A stretch of DNA of 64,000 nt from Carposina sasakii (GCA_014607495.2 CP053152.1:1674001-1738000); one strand, 5' to 3'; positions 1 to 12,327 are shown, counted from the first letter of the stretch. Translations and numbers: made by a program. Notes: generated by a model not told the origin, from the sequence alone.

Positions 1-460
1 CAAAAGTCACAAGTGCTATCGTGTCCGCGTCTTAAGATATTGAAGGTCAAAGGTCATAAAAATCGGTTTTTCGCGAATTTCTCGCTTTCTATCACTTAAA
101 TGAGATTTGCACCCATTATAAAAGTTGTAGAGTATAAAATTCTCTTCAACTTTTGTCTGAACTTTTTTTTCATACGATTAACCGTTTTTGCGGTAGACCG
201 CGAAGAGTGCGCCGCGTATAGTCATATATAGCCTAATGCAAGGTCAAGCGTGAGTTACGGTTATCAGTACGTTGTATAAAGTTAATTATTTACTAAAAAA
301 ATATAATTATTAAACAATGCCCATTATTTATGTACTAATTATTAATTATTTATATTTAACTATAGTATATTATTAATTTTGGATTTTATATTTTAAATAT
401 ATTTTAAGTTAAAACGACACGTTTTAGTTAACGAAACTAAATAGACCTGTACAATTGTCA

Positions 461-883
461 ACACTTCCACCAACAAATGTAGCAGCTCATCAACATATAA
501 ATTGTGTCTACTACCAGATTTAAACGTGGTTAGGGAAGGACTTAGAACCTCAAGAATGGGACTGGAAGCTTGAAAATGAAATCCTGGAGCCCATAAGAAC
601 TCGAAATACTAAATATAATATTTTTCAATTGCAAAAAGGGTTGTGGGAACGCTGTGGATGCAGAAAATCAGAGTTATTATGTTCTTTAGCTTGTGGCCAG
701 TGCAATGGACAAGCTTGCCTCAACGCTTCACTATATCCAAGTAATCCCGATGAAGATATCTCATACGATCCTGAAATTTTGGAAGGTTTGGTGATGAATA
801 TGACTGATAATGAGAGTGATGACAATGAATTAAACATTTTCGAGCGACAACAAGAAGACGACGAAGAAGAAGAAGATAACTAG
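461..883 (+). pseudogene. Decayed C-terminal part of a CXC-like cysteine-rich protein
   Basis: One reading frame runs from about 461 to the stop at 881-883, broken by a TAA at 521-523. It has a CVYYQI motif, then QEWDWKLENEILEPI, then the cysteine cluster GLWERCGCRKSELLCSLACG, and an acidic Asp/Glu-rich tail. This layout resembles the C-terminal cysteine-rich segment of insect proteins annotated as tesmin/TSO1-like CXC or unnamed transposon-associated proteins; that is recalled family knowledge, not a search result. No N-terminal part is present. The in-frame stop and its place inside a foldback element suggest a captured or internally deleted remnant. No product can be claimed. Confidence 0.5.
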
Positions 884-1030
884 CTTCCATTTACAATTTT
901 ATTAAAATTAAAATGAAGAAAAATTCTTTTAATATTTGAACTCGATTTCAATAAATGTATAATATGCTATTTTTAATAATAAATATGTAAATGAAATTGT
1001 ATTAGGCGTTACAATTCGGAAGTTCAAACA

Positions 1031-1685
1031 TTCACTATGGGTGTGCCCACCACCGGGCCCTACACCCTCCACTGACCCTCGGATCTGATAACTCATAATT
1101 GCGACAACAGGCACTTGCACTAACTACAATCGCCACGAGAAACCAGACCCGAGCACCTAGCATGCAAGACGATACATTGCACTATTCCGAAATCAAAAAC
1201 TAGATAAATAATCTACATATGTTTCGCCAACAACCGTGGCATCCTCATGATTATAGAAATTAGTAAATTAGTAAACCACTAATTATTATGAACCTTTAAA
1301 ACCCAACACATTACTTACACAGAATTAACTACCCTCTACTATTTATATATTTATATATTTTTTAATACTTAGTAGAGGGTAGTTAATTCTGTGTAAGTAA
1401 TGTGTTTGTTGGGTTTTAGAGGTTCATAATAATTAGTGGTTTACTAATTTACTAATTTCTATAATCATGAGGATGCCACGGTTGTTGGCGAAACATATGT
1501 AGATTATTTATCTAGTTTTTGATTTCGGAATAGTGCAATGTATCGTCTTGCATGCTAGGTGCTCGGGTCTGGTTTCTCATGGCGATTGTAGTTAGTGCAA
1601 GTGCCTGTTGTCGCAATTATGAGTTATCAGATCCGAGGGTCAGTGGAGGGTGTAGGGCCCGGTGGTGGGCACACCCATAGTGAAA
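1031..1685. mobile_element. Inner long palindrome with CACTA-type ends
   Basis: Bases 1031-1346 are almost exactly mirrored by 1365-1685, with only about 20 bases between the arms, so the DNA could fold into a hairpin of about 315 bp. The termini read CACTATGGGTGTGCCCACC, which resembles CACTA-type ends, but the flanking triplets do not form a clear 3-bp duplication. It lies inside the larger foldback element. Related but degenerate sequence occurs at 8880-9015, 46150-46260 and 49575-49700. The near identity of the arms suggests recent formation or gene conversion between them. Confidence 0.75.
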
Positions 1686-2159
1686 TAAATATGTGTATAA
1701 AATATATTTCCTTACTGTCTTTTTAACTTAAAATATAATCGAAAATTAATAATATACTATAGTTAAATATAAATAATGAAGTCACTTATTTGAATTAAAT
1801 ATAAATAATTAATAATTAGTACATAAATAATGGGCATTGTTTAATAATTATAATTTTTTAGTAAATAATTAACTTTATATAACGTACTGATAACAGTGAT
1901 AACCACTCACGCTTGACCTTGCATTAGGCTATATATGACTATACGCGGCGCACTCTTCGCGGTCTACCGCAAAAACGGTTTATCGTATGAAAAAAAAGTT
2001 CGGACAAAAGTTGTAGAGAATTTTATACTCTACAACTTTTATAATGGGTGCAAATCTCATTTAAGTGATAGAAAGCGAGAAATTCGCGATAAACCGATTT
2101 TTATGACCTTTGACCTTCGATATCTTAAGACGCGCACACGATAGCACTTGTGACTTTTG

Positions 2160-3660
2160 AGACATCATTTAAAACGACAAAACAAAGGTTTATAGCAATT
2201 TACAGCTTATTATCTTTCATTCCGAGGTGAAACCCCTTAAATGACTGGGCTAATACATAGTTTATCCGGTTAAACTTAGGCAGGTAAGAGATATTATAAT
2301 CTTAAGATTAACCGATTCCAGCTAGCTACATGTACAAATTGTACAAGCTTTGCATTTTAAGTAGTTAGTACATAGATTCTGTCTGCTTATTAAGGGTCTT
2401 TTATTTGTAAACACGGTTATAAGATATCTATACTCACATTTTGTCATAAATTGTCACTTAGCTATATCCGAAGAGAGTGGTCGTCAGGTAGACAGCCGTC
2501 CCTAAGAACAAACGCCAAATCCTTGGGATTATAAGTTTCGAAAGAAGACCAAAACAAGATGATGATGACCCATAACTTTACTTGTTTTCCCAGAGGAAAG
2601 AAAAGTTAAGCACTTAATCCAATCCATTATCATGCTGCTTCAGACCAAGAAAGATGAATTAAGACCGTTCGTCCACGACAAATAGACCCAAAAGACATAG
2701 TAGTTCACATTCGTGCAGACATAAATACATAATTACGTCCACACATTTCCCTGTTTCGACACGCGTTTCTTGGATTACCAATTTCCTTCACTCACTTATG
2801 GCCAACAATTTATTCCGCACGCCCCTGCAATTGCCAGCAAGGATGCGTTGCGCAAGCGCTGGTGGTGGCTTAATTGCTCGGGACTTCCGTTGGGTGCAAA
2901 GCCTTTTACTCGGAATACGAAGTGCTAATGCGACTGTAATCTGTGCTAATGAGTATATGAGATATTTTTCCTGCGACTTTGTCATTAACCCATGTTTGAC
3001 GACAATCTTACATGTTCATGGAATTCTACAACTGTTTGTATTATAATGCATATCTGTATATTTTTCCGCGCGGCGGTATGACAAGTGCCTATCCCGGAAA
3101 ATTACGACATTGCTATCTATATTCTACACGAACACGAGTTAATAATACTAAATATGTATTGGCAAGCAATAAGTTTCTCAAGCCCGGTGTCTAGTCGGAA
3201 TATCCAGTATTTGCGATATTGCGGCACTGATAGATCTCATCGGACCTGGTTGCATCATGAGCGGGGCAGAGTTCACGAGATACGCGATCGACACGCAAAC
3301 ACTACGGTATCCTTACCGTACGGATACGTAACGGATACACGGAGATCAACCCTGATTGTGGAATTCATTTGTATCTATTAGGTGCTAGTGTTTTAGCTTA
3401 GTATGTAGCATGTGCAATAGATTGTGTAACGCCATCGCCAGTAAGGGTATTTGAAGGTCTTAGAGCCCACTACGAGTATCTCCTTCCGTACATCTCGTAA
3501 GAGTCAAATAAATCAGGAGCGTTCTTTCGGATGATCTAGATGTCTAGGTCCACTATGCTATTTCGTGGCTGTAAGGTCTTCTTCGTGATCCAGCAGTCTG
3601 GCTACCCTATTTAGGGAATACCGTCGTGTGTATATGTAGGTATCTATGTTAGAGCTCACG
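2160..3660. other. No gene recognised
   Basis: Mostly AT-rich unique-looking sequence. A slightly GC-richer patch at 2810-2920 includes GCGTTGCGCAAGCGC. Short ORFs here have no family resemblance, poor coding composition and no supporting splice sites. Confidence 0.5.
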
Positions 3661-3666
3661 ATGGTA

Positions 3667-3884
3667 GATGTAGACACAGAGTGCTAATGTCATACTAACA
3701 GTTTCGATGCACCATTAGACTTTTCGGTGTCTCACAATTCCAGTCCTTGACACTTAGATTCTATTAGTGTAACGTATAGTAATTTTCTGCATTACTAATT
3801 TATTGTAATGTATAGAAATGCAATCTTAGTATCAAGGACTGGAATTGCGAGGCACCTAAAAGTCTAATTCTATGTCTACACCTT
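3667..3884. repeat. Imperfect palindrome, MITE-like
   Basis: A left arm at about 3667-3760 containing ATTAGACTTTTCGGTGTC and AATTCCAGTCCTTGA is mirrored by a right arm at about 3814-3884 containing TCAAGGACTGGAATT and CACCTAAAAGTCTAAT. The spacer is about 55 bp and there is no ORF. This shape fits a small non-autonomous inverted-repeat element. No other copy was noticed in the window. Confidence 0.6.
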
Positions 3885-4614
3885 TTTCCTCTATGCTATG
3901 CTAGATAGAATGGTGAGAGACAGCTGCATACGTTTGCCAAGTCACTAGGTATTGAATAATGTCTTACACTGGTTATACTCGTATTCTGGTTTGGGCTTAC
4001 AGCGATGGCCCCAAAAGCCATAGCAATTTTTTCCCCCCCAAAATGCAGTGAATCTTAACCCGTGCTTTTCAAGAAAGGTAATTTATGTATTTCCTTTTAC
4101 AAACCTTCAAGCTAGGTTATGCACCTATTGCGAGATCCACCTGTTCGAAACTTCACCCGACAATGACCATAAACAAGCGCCTATGCATTTATAATCTCAT
4201 TAAATTAAAAGTCTGCTTAACCCGAAGTAAATTTTGTCACATAAAGAGCCAGCTTCACAGTCATTAAAAAAAACACTAATTTTTTACTACGTTCATAAAC
4301 ATTATCAAATCGAGAGTGTAAATCATCCTTAGTAGATATACACACATAGTATACGGAAAGTAGTAGACAGTGCCAACAAATAAATATCCATTCAAAGCAA
4401 ACTTACCTAAAGTTTCGTTTGTAGACAAGGATTATCTCTTATATTAATGATAGGTCTTCGCTCCCGAAACGGAGCGAATCATTATTCTAAGGATTATCTG
4501 TATCATGGGTACCACAGCTCGTAGGAATTACTAATTGACTAATTGACAACACTCCAAAACTCCACATTACTAAGCTAGTCTACATGATGATCTACTATTA
4601 TCTTACTACCAACA

Positions 4615-4745
4615 TTAGGCAAGCTCACACGGAAGCCGGTGCGGGCGCAGGCAGGTGGATCGCACTGGGTGCGCCGGCGCATCGCTTGCACAACGCGGCC
4701 GCATTCCACGGCTGAGCGCGGCGGCGAATGCACGTGCTGACGGCT
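4615..4745. promoter_or_regulatory. GC-rich island in AT-rich DNA
   Basis: About 130 bp of markedly GC-rich, CpG-rich sequence (GCGCCGGCGCATCGCTTGCA and similar) sits in otherwise AT-rich DNA. It has no convincing reading frame or splice sites and does not match the repeats in the window. A regulatory element is inferred from composition only. Confidence 0.25.
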
Positions 4746-4959
4746 CTTGAGTAACTTAGCGTAATGTTTGACAATTATGATGAGGAAATGCTCTGTGCAA
4801 ATTATTTACTTAGTGGTTGAATCACAGAATAGATTAGGGAATTTTATAAATAGGTACTTTTTCTACCGGGTATCGTTGAACTTTGTGAGTAGTTCCAGCT
4901 CAAAATACAAAACAACAAACAAACATTTATTTTCTATCTAGGTACTTAAATTTGACCCT

Positions 4960-5160
4960 GTGCTGATGAGGGGCTTTACTAGATAGAATACATCAGCTGC
5001 ATCTCTTTCGGTGCATGTCGTTATAGTCGACTAAGGAACTCGGGCATTCTCTCAGGCAATGAGCTAGCAACTTGTCACTGATAAATTACATATGTCACTG
5101 GGATCTCATTTATAATCCTGCAGTTCTGCTACTCAATTTCGGAAACACAGCCATGTGTTC
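4960..5160 (+). repeat. Dispersed repeat family A, copy 1
   Basis: Begins near GTGCTGATGAGGGGCTTTAC, continues through ACATCAGCTGCATCTCTTTC, GTCGACTAAGGAACTCGGGC and GAGCTAGCAACTTGTCAC, and ends near the sequence for ACACAGCCATGTGT. Five other copies share these landmarks, at about 15568, 34176, 40955, 44330 and 47815. It is non-coding. It resembles a repeat common in lepidopteran genomic DNA (recalled, not searched). The transposition class is unclear because no TIR or poly-A tail is obvious. Confidence 0.7.
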
Positions 5161-5164
5161 TTAT

Positions 5165-7835
5165 GAGTATACCAGTTTTATTTTAAAAAGTAGATACGGC
5201 AATTTATTGTGTCTGCCTGTATGATGTTGCTGCAATCTGTATTTTCAGTTTCTATCTTGTTTTTATTTAGTATGTTTTAATTTAAATAATTTTAATTTTT
5301 TCATTTTATAAATATTTGGGCAGTACCTTCAAACTGTTCTCCACCAGTACTGGTTAACTGGAAGAGAATGCTATGTAGCATTAAGTTCGCCTTTGTATAA
5401 CTTTATGGTGCAATAAAGAATTTTCTATTTATCTATCTATGTGTACTCGTATATGTATGCAATTATAATTATACGGTTACGCCAGTGACGCGATTTCATC
5501 TAAAGGCTACGCGAATGAAATTTTGGGCGTTAACTAGTGACATATACGAGTAAGAATAAGTTTTATCTACAGAGTGTCTCGCAGCTGCACAATTCGTCAT
5601 ATTAACGAAATAACTACAGCATATAACCAACAATTATACGACAATTACAGGCGTGATTTGTGCTCAAGATTGTATCTAGCTACCCACTAGCTAGAGGCGT
5701 GTAAATAAACTAGATAATTACTAATACTAATTTCGTTGCGACATTTTGTTCGGATATTCCCTTAAGGCCTTGTTAACATTATTTGTTAGTTACTAGATGA
5801 TTATAGCTTTTAGTGCTTTGGGGGTAGAGTGCAATTTAGTTTTGAATAGTATGCGTGTTATGACGGTTTCAAAATAGATGGGGTGTAGGTAAGGTAATAT
5901 TGATTTGTTTGGGCCTTCTTATTTGTAATTATGTATTTTATCTTATTTATACAGAATAGTGAGGAAATTAATTACAAAGTATTTAGTTGTTTGTGAATCC
6001 GCCGTAATTAATTACCTATTAGTCATTAATCGGTACAAAATGATGGAAGATACGTCGAGGTACAGGCAAATGCATGCACTAAAACGCAGGTTGAATATTT
6101 TGTCATAATATCTGTCTGTTCTATTACGCGACCGATAATACGCGGCGCATTTTCCGTCATATATGTACCCACCCTTAAACGTCAATTAAAAATATACCCG
6201 AATCAATAACGTCGTTTTTAAAAACCAGATAAAAATACCAAAAATCATGTCAAATCTCTAACGGGGCAGATAAAATATGGCCGCAACCACACAGTTAAGT
6301 GTCGTGTTAACGTCAAAATGGAGCTGGAATGGACCGACTATGATTTCACATGGCCGATGGCTCCAAGCGTTTTGCGAGATATTTAAATTATTTAAATTGT
6401 ACACAACGATCTGCCGAGTGCGTGGCATTTAGACGTTGCGAAAACGGTGACGCTTAAAGCTGTGCACAGATTTGTTACAAACTGACGCACAATTTGAAGA
6501 TACGACAATTTGATGATGTATCTTATCACTCATACGTACCAAAAAACTTAAACGAAACAAATGATATATTAGCGCAATAAGGATATTGTTTCGCACTCGC
6601 CCTACTTGATCTGTAGTTCGCTATTTGAACCTAAGTTCTAAGTAGGAAAATCGATAGCGAGTGGTGGTATGAGCAAAGCTTTCCCTCGTTTCAAGTCCAG
6701 TGAGGCTTCCCTTAAATTCAGTAAACTTTTTTAAACGTTCCTTAAAAGCAAAAGGTTCGAATCGAAATCCAATTCAAAATATTGTGCGGTAACAATATGC
6801 ATCAACATACTTAGAGCTTGAAGCTGTTCTGCTGTAGTTTGTATCGCAACATTGAAACAGTGGTGAATATAATTATGGCTATTTTCTAACAAAATATAGC
6901 AAATAAACATACCGATCGTAGGATTTGTGAAAAATGTTGCATCCGTGATCATACTACGTTGTTGTAACATTGTAAAGGTCCAAGCCTAATACGTCGATCG
7001 TGTAATTCACGGAGATTAAGAATTACAATCGTAACAATACTACTGTTTGTAACAGATCTGTACACAGCCTAATATTGGTACACGATGTGTTTATCTTAAT
7101 TGGTGGTATGGGCTGTAATGTTAGTGTTAAAACGTATGCTAAACTGGGCCTATATACAAGTACAACTTTGTAATTATTTGTAAATGTAGGTATGTCGTTT
7201 TTGGTATCGACCATTAATTTGTTACTTTCTGTTTCATGGTATAGTTACAAGTAAAGTTACGGATTTGTCATAAGAGAGCATGTATAACGAATCAGCTAAC
7301 AACGATTGATGTTTTTTTCAACATGAAGGAGTGGGGTGAGTGGGTATAATTTTTAATGTGCTCTTCTTAATTGTAAATATACAGATTACACACTCGTAAC
7401 AGTAGTTTTGTGGATGTTTGTTGTTCTTTCATTCAAAAACTACCGTATGGATTTTGATGAAACTTAGTTGTTTTGTGGCTTATACATCAGATTACACGAT
7501 GAAGTAGAAGTACCACTACTGTAGAACTGCTATCAGAGCATATGTCACGATAACGAAAAATGCATAACTTTGTTACATAAAAACACCCTGAATAGATGAT
7601 GTACAGTGAGCCTGATTGAATCATGCGGTAAAACGCCATAATGTCTAGCAATCTCCGCCGGGTCACTCACTTGTAGGGTGTCCTCCCTAATCCTATTACA
7701 CGCATTAGGGCTTCACCACTGCAAACTGATGCGTAATGTTTAAACTCTTTACTATTGCATTTGTTTTAGTAACGTATACATATCTACAAATCGATAGATA
7801 TATTATGAGGTGCAAATTTTTCCTCTTCCTCTTCT
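5165..7835. other. No gene recognised; AT-rich
   Basis: AT-rich sequence with only short chance ORFs. About 7430-7560 contains the phrase 'TTTTGATGAAACTTAG', which also occurs near 24450 and is typical of the 3' part of a dispersed retroposon. No other structure was recognised. Confidence 0.45.
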
Positions 7836-7837
7836 TC

Positions 7838-7985
7838 AGCCTATTGCAGTCCGCTGCTGGACGTAGGCCTCCCCCAGGGCACGCCACAAGGCTACTGCCA
7901 CAGGGCGGTTTTGCCTACAGTCACCACGCTGGGCAGGCGGGTTGGTGACCGCACTGTGATTTTCGGACTAGGTTGTCAGTACGGG
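7838..7985 (-). mobile_element. Retroposon with RTE-like 3' tail (truncated copy)
   Basis: On the minus strand this ends with GAGGCCTACGTCCAGCAG followed by a CTGCAATAGGCTGAAGAAGA-like tail. That is the same end as the ~255-bp retroposons at 16668, 22796 and 54127 and the RTE LINE at 30538. This copy lacks the 5' head (GGTGCCGGCAGAGTAGAG) and stops at the CCCGTACTGACAACCTAGTC part. It is 5'-truncated, as expected for target-primed reverse transcription. ORFs overlapping it are repeat-derived. Confidence 0.8.
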
Positions 7986-8157
7986 AGGTGTAAATTATTA
8001 ACATTAAATAGAAACTAACTCCATTCCTGGAATAATACTAAATTGCAAGTAAGTAAATTACATATTTATAGAAAAAAAACCGACTGCGTAAAAGTTTTGA
8101 CTCGGTGTCACTCTCATGATCATGACTCAAATGCGAAAAGCCGTTTAAGCTCTAGAG

Positions 8158-8293
8158 CAGGGGTTCCCAAACTTTTATTTTTCATAGACCCCTTTCAAAA
8201 GTTAACTGGTTCTGGTGGACCCCCTACATGCTTACACCACATACAAATTAATTGTGAAATCCCATTTTTTTACGCCAACGCAGACCCCCATCG
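8158..8293 (+). mobile_element. hAT-like MITE, 3'-truncated copy
   Basis: Starts with CAGGGGTTCCCAAACTTTTA and is closely similar to 9717-9903 for about 135 bp, then diverges after AGACCCCCATCG, so the right TIR is missing. CAGNGGTTCCCAAA is a common hAT-superfamily terminus (established knowledge). It has no coding capacity. Confidence 0.75.
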
Positions 8294-8879
8294 TATATAT
8301 AAATATATAATACAAACATACATACACTCGAAAAACATAACCCTCTTTCTGGCGCATGGGGTAAAAAGAGGACGTAAAATTGAGTTCAATCGAAGTTCTT
8401 TTGGCGAGGACTCGCCTTAAGGCGTCATAAATCATAAGTTGACGAAGGCTGCGCACGCGCACCCACACCGTCCTGATTTGCATACGCTCTATTCCGCGTT
8501 TCTTATTAGCTATCACATTAATTTATGAGATTTGCATATGCATTAGGCTGCAATCTTATTTACTGGTAAGTAAGGAAGTTGATGCTGATTTACAGAAGTC
8601 GAGAAGGTAGAGAGAGGAGGAGAAAGAAAATAAATCCATTTTATAACATACATAGTGAAGGCATTGTGACGTGTCCGAGGGAGGCCTATGTCCAGCAGTG
8701 GACTGCATATGTGTTATTGCTAAATGATGGAGTAAACCAATTTTTCCCGGGTAAACTTAACTATCCAAGCTTTCTTCCATGGGTAATAATTCTTACCCAG
8801 AGTTCTACATCACACATTCACCAGTTACATTAGTCAATTAATGAAATATGTTGATAACATACAGGATACTTTTTATTTC

Positions 8880-9015
8880 ACTACGGGTGCGCCCTACACC
8901 CTCCATTGACCCTCGGATCTGATAACTCATAACTGCGAAAACATGTGGTGGTGGGCGTACCCATAGTGAATGTTTGAGCTTCCGAATTGTAACGCCTAAT
9001 ACAATTTCATTTACT
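8880..9015. mobile_element. Short CACTA-ended inverted-repeat fragment
   Basis: Bases 8880-8972 run from CACTACGGGTGCGCCC to GGGCGTACCCATAGTG, an inverted pair, and include the GACCCTCGGATCTGATAACT segment found in the palindrome at 1031-1685. The sequence just to the right (to about 9015) also matches, in reverse, the DNA just left of that palindrome, so the homologous unit is larger than the TIR pair. Looks like a small internally deleted relative. Confidence 0.6.
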
Positions 9016-9716
9016 TTTTATTTTACGATTGATTTTCGAAAAAGCCAAATGACTTACTCGTAACTTGGCATAAGCGTCGTTGTTTACAGCTAGAACGAGT
9101 ATAATAAACTAAGTAAAAGTAAAGAAATTCATTACACAATTACCCTTCTCAAACATAGATATAATTATTTATTTATATTCATTACAGAAGACACTGTATT
9201 TTATTATTTCTGAAATATGTATTACTGGCAAATAAAAAATAAATATAAAATGCGCTAAGTTGCACTTTATAGGTATATGTATTAAGAGATGTGTGTTTAT
9301 AACCTTTCGTATTATATATAACCTGTGAAAGCTCCGCTACGCTTTCTATCTCTGTGTAATTAATATTATTGTAAGCTGAAGTTTATGACTGATGGTCGGA
9401 ATCACCTTGTATTTATCATATCAGACAACATCATGATTATACATAGAAATTAATAGATTAATTACTGACGCCAATGGCTTATTGATTTGCATAAACCATA
9501 AACACATAACATAACATACTTAATACTCATGTGTGGGTGGGTATAAAGGTTCTGGTTAAATGTAAAACTTTAGTTTCATAGGATACCGATGACGTCACGT
9601 AGCGGCCGTACAAACGTTTAAACACAACCATCTATATGGTGCCACATGTCAAAAGTAAGTAGAGGACTATAGGACTACGCAATAAATTTTTTTTCGCTTG
9701 TGGACGCTTTATTGAT

Positions 9717-9903
9717 CAGGGGTTCCCAAACTTTCATTTTTCATAGACCCCTTTCAAAAGTTAACTGGTTCTTGTGGACCCCTTACATACTTACAACACA
9801 TACAAATTAATTGTGAAATCTAATTTTTTCACGCCAACGTAGACCCCCATCGAGTCCCTTGTGGACCCCTGGGGGTCCACATAGACCACTTTGGGAACCA
9901 CTG
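9717..9903 (+). mobile_element. hAT-like MITE, complete 187-bp copy
   Basis: Left end CAGGGGTTCCCAAACT and right end (reverse complement) CAGTGGTTCCCAAAGT form TIRs typical of hAT elements. The interior near the right end has a further GTGGACCCC/GGGGTCCAC inverted pair. The expected 8-bp duplication is not clean: TTATTGAT on the left, CACTAGAT on the right. It is the intact relative of the truncated copy at 8158 and is non-autonomous. Confidence 0.8.
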
Positions 9904-10240
9904 CACTAGATGGCCAGTAGATGGCAACTTGGCAAATATTATTAAACATCAACTTGTAATTTTTATGAATTTTCACGACTAAAGAGGATTACTTGATTTT
10001 TAAGATTATTATGTGGCAGCGCCAAAATCCAGTAAGTACCTACGTATATATAACTGGAAACAAAATAATCACCTATTGCAGCAGGAAATGCAGTGGGTGT
10101 AGCAATTACTAGCTATTCAGGTTGTCAGCGTTGACATCATGCTTCAATAAATCATAATAAACGCATGCGCGGGCGCAGGTAGTGAGCTGTCTGCATGTTA
10201 GTTACTCGTACTCATCGGTGCGGGACGTACCTAGTAATAA

Positions 10241-10318
10241 GTGAGCACCAAGGGCCGATACATGGTACTTTTGATCAATTTTGAGGGTATAGTTGAGATG
10301 TACAAGTTCGGTTAGTAG
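10241..10318 (-). repeat. Dispersed repeat family D, copy 1
   Basis: The reverse complement reads AACTTGTACATCTCAACTAT, then ACCCTCAAAATT, then a diverged ACCATG...ATCGGCCCTT block. It matches 58513-58625 closely and 41833-41945 and 44470-44556 in part. Function and transposition class are unknown. Confidence 0.65.
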
Positions 10319-10343
10319 TAACAGGTGGTCAACCCATCGCCTA

Positions 10344-10707
10344 CAAAACACCAAGATCCTCAACGTTTCCGAAAACTACGGAATTTCCTCATCATCATGA
10401 TGATTTTTCTCCATAGAAGCATACCTGGGAAGTGTCTGGTTCCCAAAATATTAGGGTCTAAAGTTGAGTAAATAGACTGCGTTTTTCTGCATAAATGCAC
10501 ATTGACACGTGTAGCAAGATTTTTTCACGAAAAATTATTAATATCTGTCTATAAAAAAACTAGCATAAACAATGGACACTATAAATTTCATCCGATCAAG
10601 TTTTTTTTTTTTACATCATTTCCCACTATTTTTTTGGCATAAACTTACTTTATTAAATGTATAGAGTACGTACCCTTCGTTAAGGGAGGCTACGAAAAAA
10701 CACTCTG
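10344..10707 (+). mobile_element. TA-flanked MITE family B, copy 1
   Basis: 364-bp element flanked by TA on both sides. The right end is CAGAGTGTTTTTTCG in reverse complement and the left end is a diverged CAAAACACCAAG. It shares its whole interior with 15821-16185, 35554-35910 and 48721-49078, including the ATTAGGGTC, GACTGCGTTTTTCTGCAT and GGCATAAACTTACTTTATT landmarks. Non-coding. TA duplication and TIRs fit a Tc1/mariner-type mobilised MITE (inference). Confidence 0.8.
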
Positions 10708-11082
10708 TATGTACTCGTACATTTGTATCTGTATACGAGTATGTCTACTCTACTACTACTCCAACTAGTAATTACCCTGCTCCCATATATTTAAAACTAG
10801 TTTTATATCTCCAGAGTAACAAATTATTAATCATACAGCTCCTTCTAAAACAGGCCGTAAACCAGCCAATCTAGATATCTAAGGTTTTGATCACCATAAA
10901 GCAAATTGAAAACAGACAAACAAACGAAACTTTCCCCTTTATTACTGCAGTCGTAAACTCTAATTATTATTTACAATCAAAGAAAACTTGATAGCTAGGG
11001 TCCGGCAGAGATGCTTGTGCATTATTTCATTGCATGCATTTTATTCCATAGGATTAACAACTACCTAGGTACACATATTGAT

Positions 11083-11335
11083 AACTAGTGAACGCCCGCG
11101 ACTCCGTCCGCGTAGACTACAGAAAAAACAAAATGTCGAAATTATCCGGGATAAAAAGTAGCCTATATGTTAAGTGGGACCTGTCACAATATATTCCTGA
11201 AAACTGCATCGAAATCCGTTCAGCCGTTTCGGAGATTAGATTAGACAAAAATAATTGTTTTGGGTACTATTGCGTTGATAAAGGTCTTGTATAATATTTT
11301 TTGTCACATATCTTCCATGTACAGACAGCGATCCG
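11083..11335 (+). mobile_element. Dispersed retroposon-like repeat (CGCCCGCGACTCCGTCCGCG family)
   Basis: Begins with GAACGCCCGCGACTCCGTCC, passes through ATGTCGAAATTATCCGGGAT, AGTAGCCTATATGTTAAGTG and TCGAAATCCGTTCAGCCGTT, and ends with ATCTTCCATGTACAGACAGC and GTTACATTTTTATTACATGT. The same unit occurs reversed at 13785-14075 and 34980-35285, and its 5' half is at 55803. A short ORF over it is a by-product. The family is widespread in lepidopteran genomes (recalled). Confidence 0.75.
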
Positions 11336-12327
11336 TTACATTTTTATTACATGTATAGATAGATAGATAGATTTCCTTATTTATCATCTGCCTCATCCTA
11401 TTATTTTGGGGTCACCAAATGATTTCCTTCGAAATTTATATTGCAAAGTTTTGTCATTTATGTTATGGGCAGTTGCCTGCTGAACGACAACCCTTCTTGG
11501 AAAACTTATTGACTTAAATGTGTTTTCTAATAAAATGAAATACGTAAGGTATGTTATGGGCATGAACGTATAAAGATTAACGGACAGAGTGTTGTGACTA
11601 CATAGAGTGAAGCATTCATAGTAAGCTCGGCAACGATATTCCAAAAGTAGGGATGTGTAGTGACTGTTATTCACAGACACATACTAACCATAGTAAGCTC
11701 GGCTACTACTGGAAAATACGCACACATGCCCAACGCGCCGCCATTTCGGTGCTTCAATCTGTGCAGTGACATCATTACGTCCATTTTTCTTTATACGTTC
11801 ATGGATATGGGTAAGTAAATGATATAATTCCGATGGCCTTAAGAACCGACCAAATATCATAAAACGCAGCCAGAAAAAAAGGTGCAGTCGTGAAGCAGAA
11901 GAAGTCCGATATGTCCTTAACGTACAGGTTTATTAAAACAGACCACAGACAGTAACTTGAAACTTATCGCCGTAATAAAAATCAAGGCTCGCTAAAGTGA
12001 TACAAAAACTCTGCAAACACTCTTCCTGAACTTCTTCTTGGCTACATTGATATCAGAGGATAACAGATATACCTTACCGAGGTTTGGTATCAGATGTTGT
12101 TTTATTGGCAAAACTTGTTGAGATTGTATATTTCCTTTTAAATACTTGACATATTATTATTAATTATTGCTAGTCTTAGAAAAGTTTAATATAAGATCTA
12201 GCCAGCTTCTACGGCCGAATGACAATATTGATGTAACGTTTTACGTACAGTAACCATCAATGACGATAATAGCTATGTACAACATTGTTCCTACATATTA
12301 TCAAAAAACATTAAGCAGTACTATAGT

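Larger units (their letters stand above)
1..2159. mobile_element. Nested inverted-repeat (foldback) DNA element
   Basis: Bases 1 to about 420 recur in reverse complement at about 1735-2159 with few mismatches, ending in TCAAAAGTCACAAGTGCTAT-type termini. The arms are about 420 bp long, so this is a foldback or long-TIR transposon. The left end coincides with the window edge, so the exact terminus and any target-site duplication cannot be judged. Between the arms lie a decayed cysteine-rich coding remnant (461-883) and a second, independent inverted repeat (1031-1685). No transposase is visible inside, so the element is non-autonomous. The superfamily is not identified. Confidence 0.85.

Noticed and set aside
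7705..7887. 60-codon minus-strand ORF beginning MACPGGGLRPA
   Set aside because: It is the reverse reading of the RTE-tailed retroposon at 7838-7985.
8043..8420. 125-codon plus-strand ORF
   Set aside because: It runs across a hAT-like MITE copy, so its reading frame is a by-product of repeat sequence.
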